NCBI RefSeq assembly: GCF_025264665.1
Contig: NZ_CP073697.1
Location: 2,170,001 to 2,234,000 of the forward strand
Origin: Edaphobacter flagellatus
GTDB lineage: Bacteria; Acidobacteriota; Terriglobia; Terriglobales; Acidobacteriaceae
DNA length: 64,000 bases
Direction of reading: 5' to 3'
Part shown: in pieces, positions 25,765 through 34,858 of the stretch
How positions within the stretch are numbered: the first letter of the stretch is position 1
How the letters are laid out: every line of letters begins with the position of its first letter
Notes under the pieces: model-generated
Seen by the model: only the letters and a program-made list of their open reading frames with translations
Told to the model about the DNA's origin: nothing
The model's database searches: none
Program-made: the position numbers and the translations under genes

Positions 25765-27033
25765 CTAGCCCTTCGCCTCCACAGATGCACCACTAACATG
25801 CAACTCTTTCGAAAGAATCCTCATATCCTTATCGCCACGCCCCGACAGATTCACCATCAGCACATCCGTCTTGCGCATCGTGGGAGCCAGCTTGATCGCC
25901 TCTGCCACTGCGTGCGCGCTTTCGAGTGCAGGAAGTATCCCCTCTGTCCGCGCCAGCGTCACGACAGCTTTCAACGCTTCATCGTCCGTCGCCGAGGTGT
26001 ATGTTGCGCGGCCCGAGTCATGCAGCATCGCGTGCTCCGGTCCGACGCTCGCGTAATCGAGCCCCGCGCTTACCGAATGCGTCAGCGCAATCTGCCCCGC
26101 ATCGTCCTGCAACACATAGCTGTACGTTCCCTGCAGTACACCGGGGATGCCGCCACCATCCTTCGCGAAGCGCGCCGCGTGATCGCCCAGCTTCGGCCCG
26201 CGGCCGCCTGCTTCGACACCGATTAATTGCACGTTCGTGTCGTTCAGGAACTCGTAAAACGCGCCGATGGCATTCGAGCCACCGCCGACGCACGCAACGA
26301 TGGCCGTCGGCAGCTTGCCCTCCTGCTCCATGAGCTGCTGCTTCGCCTCTTTGCTGATCACGCGATGGAAGTCGCGCACCATCGTCGGATAAGGATGCGC
26401 ACCCAGCGCCGAGCCCAGGATGTAGAACGTCGTGCGCACATTCGTCACCCAGTCGCGCATCGCCTCAGAAATTGCGTCCTTCAGCGTCGCTGAACCCGCA
26501 CTCACACCGCGCACCTCAGCGCCCAGCAAACGCATGCGGTAAACGTTCAGCTCCTGCCGGCGCATGTCTTCTTCGCCCATGTAGACGACGCATTCCATGC
26601 CCAGCAGCGCGCACACGGTCGCGGTCGCCACACCGTGCTGCCCCGCACCTGTCTCCGCAATAATGCGCTGCTTGCCCATGCGTCGCGCCAGCAAGCCCTG
26701 CCCCAGCGCGTTATTGATCTTGTGTGCTCCGGTGTGCAGCAGGTCTTCGCGCTTCAGATAAATCTTCGCTCCACCCAACTGCTCGCTCAGCCTCTTGGCG
26801 AAGTACAGCGGCGTAGGCCGCCCGCAGTAGTTGTGCAGCAGGTCGGCCAGCTCCGCCTGAAACGCCGCATCGTCTTTGGCCTGGTTGTACGCCGCTTCCA
26901 GCTCTTCGAGCGCGGCCATCAGCGTCTCCGGCACGTACCGCCCGCCATAGACGCCGAACCGCCCCACCGCCGACCGTACAGGTCCAGCCGGACTCACCAT
27001 TGCTGCTACAGTTCCACCAGTCGCTCCGCCCAT
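25765..27033 (-). CDS. trpB: tryptophan synthase beta chain
   Basis: This 422-residue PLP enzyme joins indole with serine to make tryptophan. The PLP lysine is in [18 protein letters not shown], with [11 protein letters not shown] and the phosphate loop [16 protein letters not shown] 27033 is chosen because AGGGAG lies seven bases upstream and because the earlier TTG at 27072 lies inside the stem and U tract of a terminator hairpin. It heads the aromatic operon. The 260 bases upstream hold a leader peptide and terminator, so expression is likely attenuated. Confidence 0.95.
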   Translation of the reverse strand: MGGATGGTVAAMVSPAGPVRSAVGRFGVYGGRYVPETLMAALEELEAAYNQAKDDAAFQAELADLLHNYCGRPTPLYFAKRLSEQLGGAKIYLKREDLLHTGAHKINNALGQGLLARRMGKQRIIAETGAGQHGVATATVCALLGMECVVYMGEEDMRRQELNVYRMRLLGAEVRGVSAGSATLKDAISEAMRDWVTNVRTTFYILGSALGAHPYPTMVRDFHRVISKEAKQQLMEQEGKLPTAIVACVGGGSNAIGAFYEFLNDTNVQLIGVEAGGRGPKLGDHAARFAKDGGGIPGVLQGTYSYVLQDDAGQIALTHSVSAGLDYASVGPEHAMLHDSGRATYTSATDDEALKAVVTLARTEGILPALESAHAVAEAIKLAPTMRKTDVLMVNLSGRGDKDMRILSKELHVSGASVEAKG

Positions 27034-27053
27034 ACGTCGCTCCCTTTTCCCAG

Positions 27054-27090
27054 CAAAAAACAAAAGCCGCAACCTGTATCGGTCGCGGCT
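27054..27090 (-). terminator. intrinsic terminator (attenuator) ahead of trpB
   Basis: On the minus strand a ten-base stem AGCCGCGACC / GGTTGCGGCT (one G-U pair) with a six-base loop is followed by TTTTGTTTTTT, and the trpB ribosome site begins only about ten bases later. A terminator placed before the first gene and after a leader peptide is the hallmark of attenuation. Confidence 0.85.
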
Positions 27091-27149
27091 CGTGTGGATT
27101 TCGAATCTTGTCTGAACTTCAGCTTACTGAGCTAATCCGTCAGAAGACC

Positions 27150-27224
27150 CTACTCCGCCGATGCCGCTACCGGATACCAGTAGCGGTAAATAAAGCTAAT
27201 AAAGCGGCTGGAGTTCAAGATCAT
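27150..27224 (-). CDS. aromatic leader peptide of the trpB operon (24 residues)
   Basis: The short frame ATG...TAG encodes a peptide whose core reads RFISFIYRYWYP, containing two Phe, three Tyr and one Trp in ten residues, then VAASAE. The codons for Tyr-Trp-Tyr lie in a hairpin CCGCTAC-N-GTAGCGG (about 27165-27187). The intrinsic terminator at 27054-27090 follows 60 bases later. Ribosome stalling at scarce charged aromatic tRNAs would be expected to change folding and let transcription reach trpB. The ribosome site before ATG is weak (GGACAAG). The peptide is too short for gene finders; its composition and position are the evidence. Confidence 0.75.
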   Translation of the reverse strand: MILNSSRFISFIYRYWYPVAASAE

Positions 27225-27296
27225 CTTGTCCACAAGCATACATGCCACCACCACTGGCCGCAACCTGTTTACCCATTTGTTAACGAGCAACGTCAT

Positions 27297-28769
27297 TTAC
27301 GGCTCCAGCACAAACTTCTTGATCGCCACCTTCGCGCCTGCCTTGGCGCGCTCCGGAGCCGTCCTGACCACTACCGTAATCTCGTTGAAATTGATGCCGT
27401 CCATCGCCGCCGGAATGGGGAACTGCAGCTTCTCCTCTGGTTGCTTACCTGAGGCGTTCGGGCGGGATGCAATGGGTAACATGCTCGATGGAATCGTTAC
27501 CGTGCCCAGATAGTGCGGCGCCTGTTCAGGAGCTACGGAGTTCACCCTCTGCTTCGCGGTCGCCTTCGCGTCGGGCAGCTTCTTCACCCATAGCTCCAGC
27601 GCGATCGCTCCTTCCAGCTGGTCGGCGTTCTCCACCACCAGGTCCATTGAGGAGCAGCAGCCGAGGTCCAGCGGATCGGCCAGTTTTTGATGAGCCTCCA
27701 TCAACAGCGGATAACGATCGCTCGAGCGCACTTGCGTCTTCGTCGAGCTGCCCCGCACCACACGCGCCGACGGTCGTGGCTGCTTGTCCGGCGACTTGAA
27801 GTACCAGTACTGCCCGTCGAAGGGAATCTCCATCGGCTCGGAGATCTTCACACCGAAGTGCGGCACCAGCTCGCGCTTTACCGGCGCGACGATCTTCTTC
27901 TGCGACTCGGTAAGCGGCAACAGGATGATGCCAACGTAGCCGTCACTCGACGCGGCATCGCTCTTCGGTGCAGCTGCATCCTTCGCCATCGTCTTCGGCG
28001 TATTCAGGCCAAAGCCGCCAAACGGTGACGCACGCAGAAACGGCAGCAGTGCCATCACCGTAAATACAAACGCGGCGGCGGCGATCCCCGCCTGCTTGCC
28101 GCTCGAAATAAACGCGCGTGGCCCCTCCGCTGGAACCGCTTCCACTACCCTGCGCGCAGCCGCACGCCATGCAATCGCTCCCGCAAAGACTCCCGCAAAA
28201 AGCGACGAGGCGATGAACCACCGGTTCGCCGCCAGCGCAATCGCCCCGTCAAATAGCAGCACCAGCAACAGCGACGGCAGCAGCACACGCACAAGCGGAG
28301 CGCTCTCAAACATAAACGGCGTGCCGGGCTCGCGCCGCACAGCGGCATCCGTTTGAGGAGCGGATTCAAGATCGCACCGCTTCAGGAAGTAGCCGAGGCT
28401 CACCAGGCACAGCACGCTCGCCGCAATCATCAGCAGCGACCACGTCTCCACAAACAACGCCCATGCGGGAACCCACAGTGCCGTCAGACACGCCGCGCGT
28501 ATCGCCGGTGTTGCAAGCTTTGGAGTGCCGGGAAGCAGTCGTACATAAATCGTCCGCACCACGAAGCCGCACACCATGACCGCGGCAAACAGCAGTATGG
28601 TTGCCAGCACCAGCAGACCAAATCGCGGAAGCGTTCCGCGAGGTAACCATGAGACCAGAAAGTCGAGCACCCACGCCGACATCACCACGCCGACAACCAT
28701 TGGCCACAAAGGCATACGCCGTGTGCCGGGTTCGAGATCGAAGCTGCCTTGCAACTCCCCTGCCTGCAT
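27297..28769 (-). CDS. multi-pass membrane protein of unknown function
   Basis: I do not recognise a named family. The 490-residue protein has about seven predicted membrane helices in its first half (MPLWPMVVGVVMSAWVLDFL, FGLLVLATILLFAAVMVCGF, VLLPSLLLVLLFDGAIALA, AGIAAAAFVFTVMALLPFL), then a soluble domain of about 220 residues with predicted beta strands (YVGIILLPLTESQKKIVAPV, GQYWYFKSPDKQP) that may be extracytoplasmic. ATG 28769 follows GAGGAGAG by six bases, so it is preferred to the ATG at 28793. It ends just downstream of the trpB leader region on the same strand, so some read-through into that operon is possible. Confidence 0.65.
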   Translation of the reverse strand: MQAGELQGSFDLEPGTRRMPLWPMVVGVVMSAWVLDFLVSWLPRGTLPRFGLLVLATILLFAAVMVCGFVVRTIYVRLLPGTPKLATPAIRAACLTALWVPAWALFVETWSLLMIAASVLCLVSLGYFLKRCDLESAPQTDAAVRREPGTPFMFESAPLVRVLLPSLLLVLLFDGAIALAANRWFIASSLFAGVFAGAIAWRAAARRVVEAVPAEGPRAFISSGKQAGIAAAAFVFTVMALLPFLRASPFGGFGLNTPKTMAKDAAAPKSDAASSDGYVGIILLPLTESQKKIVAPVKRELVPHFGVKISEPMEIPFDGQYWYFKSPDKQPRPSARVVRGSSTKTQVRSSDRYPLLMEAHQKLADPLDLGCCSSMDLVVENADQLEGAIALELWVKKLPDAKATAKQRVNSVAPEQAPHYLGTVTIPSSMLPIASRPNASGKQPEEKLQFPIPAAMDGINFNEITVVVRTAPERAKAGAKVAIKKFVLEP

Positions 28770-28853
28770 ACGAGGCTCTCCTCGATGATGCAAGCCAGCA
28801 TCGCACGAAACGCGTGCGTTGTGCAGCTTTTCCTGCTGATTATTTTGGTGTGG

Positions 28854-29669
28854 CTAATCCGTAGGAGAGCGCTTGCCCCAGCTGAACCGCCGCCCCACAA
28901 TGGCCTTCACGATCAGGTGATCGGTCGACGCCGTCCCACCCATCCCGACGCCGAAATTCAGCTCCCACTTCGGCGATACATTCAGGTCCGTCACTGCGAA
29001 AAGCTGTTGTTGCTGATCATGCAACGCGCTGAACGACCACACGCGGCCAAAATTTCCGTAGTACTCCACCCCGCCCGAAATCTTTCGCGTAAAGTCGTAA
29101 CCCACCTTTGCAGCCGGCGCAAAGCCCACACCCTGATTCACATCCGGCCCATGCCACGTTCTTTCCAACGCAGGATTCACCGCCAGATACCAGCGCCCAA
29201 TCGACTTATCCACGATCGGCCTGATCTCCCACGTCCACGTATCCGGCGAATACTCCGACCGCTGATAGCCGATCTCCGTCGACACGCTCACACCCACCGG
29301 CCAGTGCCACGAATCCGGCACACGCACACGAGGACGTATGTGATCGCCCACCCACTGCACCCCGTGGCCGTTCTGCCAGCTCGTGAACAGATAAAACCCG
29401 ATCTCCGACCAGTTGTTGATGCCCTGCGTGTACTCCAGCGACTCATGCAGCTGATGGTTCGTCGGATACGTTCCATCATTGGTTGTCGTCGAACCCTTCG
29501 GCGTGAAGTTCGAGTGCAACTCCAGCATCGCCGTGCCCGGAGCGACCGTATCCGAGCCATACACCTGGATCTCGTAATTGCCCTGCGCCCGCGCCCCCGC
29601 CGCACCCATCGCCAGCACAGCCATCATGACCAACAGAGCTCTCAGCATCCCATCTCGCAAAACAGCCAT
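28854..29669 (-). CDS. exported, probably outer-membrane beta-barrel protein
   Basis: This protein of about 271 residues has a signal peptide (ALLVMMAVLAMGAAGARAQ) followed by alternating aromatic and polar residues with turns, ending in a barrel-like strand pattern (LIVKAIVGRRFSW). No family name can be given with confidence. A GTG at 29702 overlaps the end of the multicopper oxidase gene and would add 11 residues. Tight coupling to the oxidase suggests a shared role, perhaps in copper handling at the cell surface, but that is only positional inference. Confidence 0.6.
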   Translation of the reverse strand: MAVLRDGMLRALLVMMAVLAMGAAGARAQGNYEIQVYGSDTVAPGTAMLELHSNFTPKGSTTTNDGTYPTNHQLHESLEYTQGINNWSEIGFYLFTSWQNGHGVQWVGDHIRPRVRVPDSWHWPVGVSVSTEIGYQRSEYSPDTWTWEIRPIVDKSIGRWYLAVNPALERTWHGPDVNQGVGFAPAAKVGYDFTRKISGGVEYYGNFGRVWSFSALHDQQQQLFAVTDLNVSPKWELNFGVGMGGTASTDHLIVKAIVGRRFSWGKRSPTD

Positions 29670-29692
29670 CCCATTCGTTGCACTTCTTCTTC

Positions 29693-31045
29693 TCAGGAGC
29701 ACCGGAACAGCATCATGAATCCCATGTCCATGTGGTCCTGCTGGTGACAGTGAAAGAGCGACAGTCCCAGGCGATCGGCAGTAAACTCCACCTCCGCTTC
29801 TGTCCCCGCGCTCACTAAGATTGTGTCTTTCAAAATACCCTGCGTCTGGCGGCCGTTTAGTTTTTTTACTTCAAACGTATGCCGGTGGAGATGAACTGGA
29901 TGATCGTCCATACTCTTGTTCTTCATCACCAGCCTGTAGCGCTGCCCATGCTTCAGCGCCACCGTCTCCGTATCCGGGAACGAACGGCCATTGATCATCC
30001 AGCGATCCATCGCGCCGTGCCCTGCGAACTTCGACTCAAAAACTAATGAGACCTCAGTGACATTAACCTGCGCTGAAGGAGTCGCGCCCGATGTACCAGC
30101 CGCAAAAGCTAAGTAGTCCCAATCAAGTGTCTGTGGCTGCTGCCATACAGGCTTGCCTGTGCGATCGGCGTATTCGACGACCACGCCCATGCCCAGCGCC
30201 TGTGCGCTCTTGCGTACCTCACCCAGCACCCATACGCCGGGGTTATCCATTACCACTTCCGCAGAGACACGCTCCGCCGGCGACAACCGCAGCATCGCCA
30301 CCGCCTGCGGCGAAGGCACCGGATTCCCGTCCAGTGCCACCACGCGAAACGTATGCCCCGCCAGCGCAAGCCAGTGTGGCTCCGTCGCGCTAGTGTTCAC
30401 CACATGAATCATTACGCGCTGCCCCTGCTTCACGCGCAGCGGCTCACCAAAGCCCAGCACCCTGCCATTAATCGTCGACACGTTATAGACCGGACTCATC
30501 GAGCCATCGTCCGAGCCAATCAACGTCCCGTCCCAGTCATGCAGCGCGAGAAAAAACTCTGCGTTGTAGCGCCCGGGATTCTCCTTCGGCTCCACCCACA
30601 ACACGCCGTGCTGGCCGCCATACAACGCCCTCTTCAGGTCCTTCCCCGCCGAAGTATGCGTGTGATACCAACGCATCCCCGCAGGCTCCGGCGTGTAGGT
30701 GTAGCTCGCGCTCGCTCCCGGAGCGATGTGCGGCGTACCCTCTTCCATCGCACCATCCACCTCCGGCGCAAGAAACAACCCATGCCAATGCACGATCTCC
30801 TCGTTCGCGCTCTTGTTGGTCACGTTGATCGTGACCGGGACGCCTTCGCGCATCCGCAGCATCGGCCCCGGAGCTTGCCCGTTATAGGCTGTCGTCTTGA
30901 TAAACTTTTTCGGCGCTACCTCAATCGAGCACGGCGCAATCGTCAGCGAATAATCCGCGTCCGCCCACGCCGCAGGACTCCGCGGCATCGCAGCAACCAC
31001 AGCAGCCGCCCCACCAAGCTTTAGAACATCGCGTCGCGTCGCCAC
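29693..31045 (-). CDS. multicopper oxidase with Tat signal
   Basis: This 450-residue enzyme begins with a twin-arginine-like signal (MATRRDVLKLGGAAAVVAA) and carries all four copper motifs: HWHG at residues 86-89, HTH at 128-130, HPVHLHRH and HCHQQDHMDMGFM near the C-terminus. Such enzymes oxidise phenols or Cu(I)/metal ions and reduce oxygen to water. The size fits three-domain laccase/CueO-like proteins, though no Met-rich helix typical of CueO is visible. The following barrel-like gene is translationally close. Substrate unknown. Confidence 0.9.
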   Translation of the reverse strand: MATRRDVLKLGGAAAVVAAMPRSPAAWADADYSLTIAPCSIEVAPKKFIKTTAYNGQAPGPMLRMREGVPVTINVTNKSANEEIVHWHGLFLAPEVDGAMEEGTPHIAPGASASYTYTPEPAGMRWYHTHTSAGKDLKRALYGGQHGVLWVEPKENPGRYNAEFFLALHDWDGTLIGSDDGSMSPVYNVSTINGRVLGFGEPLRVKQGQRVMIHVVNTSATEPHWLALAGHTFRVVALDGNPVPSPQAVAMLRLSPAERVSAEVVMDNPGVWVLGEVRKSAQALGMGVVVEYADRTGKPVWQQPQTLDWDYLAFAAGTSGATPSAQVNVTEVSLVFESKFAGHGAMDRWMINGRSFPDTETVALKHGQRYRLVMKNKSMDDHPVHLHRHTFEVKKLNGRQTQGILKDTILVSAGTEAEVEFTADRLGLSLFHCHQQDHMDMGFMMLFRCS

Positions 31046-31091
31046 ACCTTCATCCTAACCGCTCTGAAAAAGGGCGGATCGATCTGTGTGC

Positions 31092-33524
31092 CTAAATCTT
31101 CTGTACGCGATGAACCTCGCGCACACCCGGCACGCGCCGCAGCCGCTCCACCAAACGGTTCAGGTGCCGCACATCCACCGTCTCAATCACAAAATCCACC
31201 ACCGCCGAGCCATCGGGGCCGATCTTCGTATCGATGCTCCGTATATTCGTCCCATCGTCCGAGATGATCGCCGTAAACTCCTTCAGCATACCGGCACGGT
31301 CTTCGCACAGAATCGTCAGCTTCACCGGATACGTCTGCTGCTTCGCCACACCCGGCTCCGTCGGCGTCGGAGCCCACTCCACCTGTATCCTGCGGTCTGA
31401 TTCATACAACAGGTTCTGCACATTCGGACAGCTACGTGCATGCACCGCCACGCCCTTGCCACGCGTCACGTAGCCGATGATCTCTTCGCCGCGAATCGGA
31501 TTACAACATCGCGCGCGATACACCAGCAGGTCGTCCTGTCCTTCCACCTGCAGCGACTCCGAGCCCTTTCCGAAAAAGACGCGCTTCACCGCATCCGACA
31601 TCTGCCCGATCGCATTGCCGACCGTTCCCGGCTCCGGCTGCGCGGGCTCCGGCGTCATCGTCGAACCCGGCTCCAGCTTGTTCAGCGCCTGCCGCGACGA
31701 AAACTTGCCGAATCCGATTCCCGCCAGCAGCTCTGCCTCGCTCGTCAGCCCGTACTCATGCGCCAGCTTGTCGTAATCCGCCGTCGTGTACTTGTTCAAC
31801 GAGAGCTTATATTTGCGTGCCTCGCGGTCCAGCAGCTTCTTGCCGATTTCCATTGCGCGCTGCCGCTGATGCTCATTCAGCCAGTGCTTAATCTTGTTGC
31901 GCGCCTTGCTGCTCTTCGTAAAGCTCAACCAGTCGCGGCTCGGCGTGTGCCCCGTCTGCGTCGTAATCTCGACGATGTCGCCGTTCTTCAGCTTCGTGCG
32001 CAGCGGAACGATCCGGCCGTTCACCTTCGCACCCACCGTCGTGTTGCCCACCTCGGTATGAATCGCATAGGCGAAATCCACCGGGCTCGCATCCTTCGGT
32101 AGCACGACGACCTTTCCCTTCGGCGTGAAGGTGTAGACCTCCTCCGGGTACAGGTCGATCTTCAGCGTCGACATGAACTCGTTGGGATCGGTCATCTCGC
32201 GCTGCCACTCCATCAGCTGCCGCACCCACGCGAGACGTTGTTCATCCTTCGCGCTGACGCTGTCGTCGGCCTTGTACTTCCAGTGCGCCGCGATTCCTTC
32301 TTCGGCGACGCGGTGCATGTCTTCCGTACGAATCTGCACCTCGAACTGATGTCCGCCCTCGCCGATCAGCGTCGTATGCAGCGACTGATACAGATTCGGA
32401 CGCGGCATCGCGATAAAGTCCTTGATCCTGCCCGGCACCGGCCGCCATATCGAGTGCAGCAGACCCAGCAGCGCATAGCAATCCTGCACCGTGTGCGTAA
32501 TCACACGAATCGCCAGCAGGTCATACACCTGGTCCACAGGAATCTTCTGCGACTGCAGCTTCTGCTGAATCGAATACAGCCGCTTGATGCGCGACTCCAC
32601 GCGGCCCTGAATCTTGAACTCCTTCAACTTCTCATCGAGCCGCGTAACGATCTTCTTCAGGAACTCCTCGCCCGCGCCGCGCAGCGAGTCCACCTCATGC
32701 GATACCTGCTCATACGCAAACGGGTCGGTGTAGCGAAACGCCAGGTCTTCGAGCTCGCCACGCAGCTTACCCATGCCCAGCCGATGCGCCAGCGGAGCAT
32801 AGATCTCCAGCGTCTCCCGCGCAATCTTCTGCTGCTTCTCCGGCTTCAGATGCTCCAGCGTGCGCATGTTATGCAGCCGGTCCGCCAGCTTGATGATCAC
32901 GACACGAACATCCGTCACCATAGCCAGCAGCATCTTGCGGATGTTCTCCGCCTGATGATCTTCGCGGTTCGCGAACTTGATCTTGTCCAGCTTCGTCACG
33001 CCCTCGACAATGTGGGCCACCTGCTCGCCGAACTTCTTCGCAATCTCATCGCTTGTGACATCGGTGTCTTCCACCGCATCATGCAGCAGCCCCGCTGCGA
33101 TGGCGGTCGAATCCATCTTCAGCTCCGCCAGTACCTGCCCCACTTCCAACGGATGGATCACATACGGCTCGCCGCTCGCGCGCTTCTGCCCCTCATGCTG
33201 TTGCAGACAGAACGCCCACGCCTTGCGAATGATCTCCAGATCATCCGCAGGACGGTTCTCATGCACCGTCTCCAGCAGCTTCTGAAATTTTTCGTCGATG
33301 ACAGCAACATCGCTCGGCGCTAACCCGGAAAGATGCGCCGCCGAGGATTCTTCGGCAGGTGGGCGCACAGCAGAGCGAAGCTCTGTCGACTTCACCGGAG
33401 CCGACAACGGAGCCGTAGGCTCCGCACCTGCTTTGACCTCTGGAATCTCCGGTTGACCTTCAGGCTGGTTCTGCTTCCCTGGCTGCGGACCGGCTTGCGA
33501 AGAGGCCGGAGGAGCGATTGCCAT
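31092..33524 (-). CDS. bifunctional (p)ppGpp synthetase/hydrolase (RelA/SpoT)
   Basis: This 810-residue protein controls the stringent response. Domain order after a 75-residue low-complexity N-terminus is: HD hydrolase (IHPLEVGQVLAELKMDSTAIAAGLLHDAVEDT), synthetase (RIKRLYSIQQKLQ ... YQSLHTTL ... FEVQIRT ... AAHWKYK), TGS (VYTFTPKGKVVVLPKDASPVDFAYAIHTE), a helical/zinc-finger region (YRARCCNPIRGEEIIGYVTRGKGVAVHARSC) and C-terminal ACT (ILCEDRAGMLKEFTAIISD). The intact HD and synthetase motifs indicate both activities. It stands alone on the minus strand, 46 bases from the oxidase gene. Confidence 0.94.
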   Translation of the reverse strand: MAIAPPASSQAGPQPGKQNQPEGQPEIPEVKAGAEPTAPLSAPVKSTELRSAVRPPAEESSAAHLSGLAPSDVAVIDEKFQKLLETVHENRPADDLEIIRKAWAFCLQQHEGQKRASGEPYVIHPLEVGQVLAELKMDSTAIAAGLLHDAVEDTDVTSDEIAKKFGEQVAHIVEGVTKLDKIKFANREDHQAENIRKMLLAMVTDVRVVIIKLADRLHNMRTLEHLKPEKQQKIARETLEIYAPLAHRLGMGKLRGELEDLAFRYTDPFAYEQVSHEVDSLRGAGEEFLKKIVTRLDEKLKEFKIQGRVESRIKRLYSIQQKLQSQKIPVDQVYDLLAIRVITHTVQDCYALLGLLHSIWRPVPGRIKDFIAMPRPNLYQSLHTTLIGEGGHQFEVQIRTEDMHRVAEEGIAAHWKYKADDSVSAKDEQRLAWVRQLMEWQREMTDPNEFMSTLKIDLYPEEVYTFTPKGKVVVLPKDASPVDFAYAIHTEVGNTTVGAKVNGRIVPLRTKLKNGDIVEITTQTGHTPSRDWLSFTKSSKARNKIKHWLNEHQRQRAMEIGKKLLDREARKYKLSLNKYTTADYDKLAHEYGLTSEAELLAGIGFGKFSSRQALNKLEPGSTMTPEPAQPEPGTVGNAIGQMSDAVKRVFFGKGSESLQVEGQDDLLVYRARCCNPIRGEEIIGYVTRGKGVAVHARSCPNVQNLLYESDRRIQVEWAPTPTEPGVAKQQTYPVKLTILCEDRAGMLKEFTAIISDDGTNIRSIDTKIGPDGSAVVDFVIETVDVRHLNRLVERLRRVPGVREVHRVQKI

Positions 33525-33575
33525 AGTTCATTATAGGCCGCACTTTCGGCCAGGGCAGCGTTCCAGTTCTACTGT

Positions 33576-33660
33576 GTCATTCCGAGCGAGGCGAAGCCGA
33601 GCCGAGGAACTGGGGTCCCCAGCGAGCTTGCTCGTTGGGGTGGAAGAAACCCCCGGCATT
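33576..33660. repeat. dispersed intergenic repeat, copy C
   Basis: GTCATTCCGAGCGAGGCGAA is followed by GCCGAGCCGAGGAACTGGGG and then a strong hairpin CCCCAGCGAG-CTTG-CTCGTTGGGG at about 33617-33640. It lies in the 367-base gap between the divergent rel and rpsD-like genes. Confidence 0.65.
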
Positions 33661-33802
33661 CTGCCTGTACTGCGCCAAATGCGTACCGAGCCATAGCCGC
33701 TCATACCTCGACCGTACCCCTGTCACTCAGGCTACTTCCCCGCAAAATCCCTCTTGCGCTCAATATAGGACTAAGTTAGTCTTAGTTCCATCAGGGCCTA
33801 TC

Positions 33803-33890
33803 CACGGCTGTCTTTTGGCGAAGCGTCGTGGTTCGGGTCGAGATCGGCAGCCGCGCCATCCACCTGCGCGCGGCCTCAAGGGGATGACGT
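33803..33890 (+). ncRNA. structured leader element upstream of the S4-like gene (copy L1)
   Basis: A hairpin with stem CCACG / CGTGG and loop containing GTCTTTTGGCGAAGC is followed by CGAGATCGGCAGCC and GGATGACG just before the ATG at 33892. A second copy with the same loop and following sequence but a different, compensated stem lies at 34859. This suggests conserved structure. I cannot match it to a known riboswitch; it may also be a module of the dispersed repeat. Confidence 0.45.
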
Positions 33891-33891
33891 G

Positions 33892-34518
33892 ATGAGCAAT
33901 ACGAAGAAGTTCAAGATGCAGCGCGCTCTCGGGCTCGAGCTGCCCGGCCTGGGCAAGCCCGGAGCGCTCGAAAAGCGTAACTACCCACCCGGCCAGCACG
34001 GTCGCGACAACGCCAAACGCAAGCTCTCCGAGTACGGCGCGCAGCTCAAAGAAAAACAGAAGCTCCTCTTCCACTACGGCCTGCGCGAGGAGCAGCTCCG
34101 CCGCTTCGTCCGCGATGCACGCCGCATTCAGGCCTCCAACTGGGTCGAAAGCCTCATCGGCCTGCTCGAGCGCCGGCTCGACAACGTCGTCTTTCGCCTC
34201 GGCTTCGCGCGCTCGATGGCCGCCGCCCGCCAGCTCGTCTCGCACGGCCACGTCATGGTCAACGGACGCATCCTTACCATCGGCTCCGCCGTCCTCCGCG
34301 TCGGCGACTTCGTCAAGCTCACCGAGTACGCCGCCAGCATGAAGGCCACCGTCGAATCGCGCCTCGCACCGCGCCTGCCCTTGCCCGGATTCCTGCAGTT
34401 CGCCCATGAGGGCGTCGACGACCACGGCGTCGTGCGCATGCAGCCCGGAGCCGCCCACGTCCCCTTCACCTTCGATCCGCAACAGATCGCCGAGTACTAC
34501 GCCAAGCTTGGAGTCTAA
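33892..34518 (+). CDS. rpsD: ribosomal protein S4, cysteine-less paralogue
   Basis: This 208-residue protein is an S4: it has the N-terminal segment ending KRNYPPGQHGR, the helical core (LKEKQKLLFHYGLREEQLRRFV), and the S4 RNA-binding domain (RRLDNVVFRLGFARSMAAARQLVSHGHVMVNGR). The four N-terminal zinc cysteines of the usual bacterial S4 are absent. It is not in the alpha ribosomal operon, so it may be a second, zinc-independent copy, or the sole copy if the operon lacks one. ATG 33892 is preferred to the GTG at 33889. A small gene starts two bases after its stop. Confidence 0.85.
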   Translation: MSNTKKFKMQRALGLELPGLGKPGALEKRNYPPGQHGRDNAKRKLSEYGAQLKEKQKLLFHYGLREEQLRRFVRDARRIQASNWVESLIGLLERRLDNVVFRLGFARSMAAARQLVSHGHVMVNGRILTIGSAVLRVGDFVKLTEYAASMKATVESRLAPRLPLPGFLQFAHEGVDDHGVVRMQPGAAHVPFTFDPQQIAEYYAKLGV

Positions 34519-34520
34519 CC

Positions 34521-34748
34521 ATGTGCGACGAAAACGCCGTAGCCGAAACCCTCGCCTCCTGCCCCGGCCTGGGAGGCATCACCCTCTGCCCCTGCGGAAC
34601 CATCAGCCTGCACGTCGGCGGAGTCTCCGTCCGCATGGAACCCGCCGCCTTCATGCAGATGTCGCGCATGTGCCACGAAGCCATGCTGCTGCTCAACGGC
34701 CAGCTGCGCGACCGGGCATCCACAAACGCAAACGCCATCACACACTAA
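34521..34748 (+). CDS. small Cys-containing protein, unknown function
   Basis: This 75-residue protein has no recognised name. It carries CPGLGGITLCPCGTISLHVGG, in which a CxC-G motif sits in a predicted beta hairpin, followed by a helix (PAAFMQMSRMCHEAML). The pattern C-x-C-G-[TI]-[IS]-H/L-L-x-V-G resembles small uncharacterised bacterial proteins that may bind a metal. It starts two bases after the S4-like stop, so translation is probably coupled. Confidence 0.6.
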   Translation: MCDENAVAETLASCPGLGGITLCPCGTISLHVGGVSVRMEPAAFMQMSRMCHEAMLLLNGQLRDRASTNANAITH

Positions 34749-34764
34749 AAATTTAAGCACGAAG

Positions 34765-34820
34765 TGTCATTCCGAGCGAAGTGCGAAGCACGCAGCCGAG
34801 GAACCCCCGCATTTCGCTCG
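34765..34820. repeat. dispersed intergenic repeat, copy D
   Basis: This is the best-preserved copy: GTCATTCCGAGCGAAG, a local hairpin GTGCGAAGCAC, then GCAGCCGAGGAACCCCCGCA. It is followed at 34859 by the structured element L2. Confidence 0.7.
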
Positions 34821-34858
34821 AAGCGTCACAAACGGTAAAAGGAGTGACGCAAACAGAA

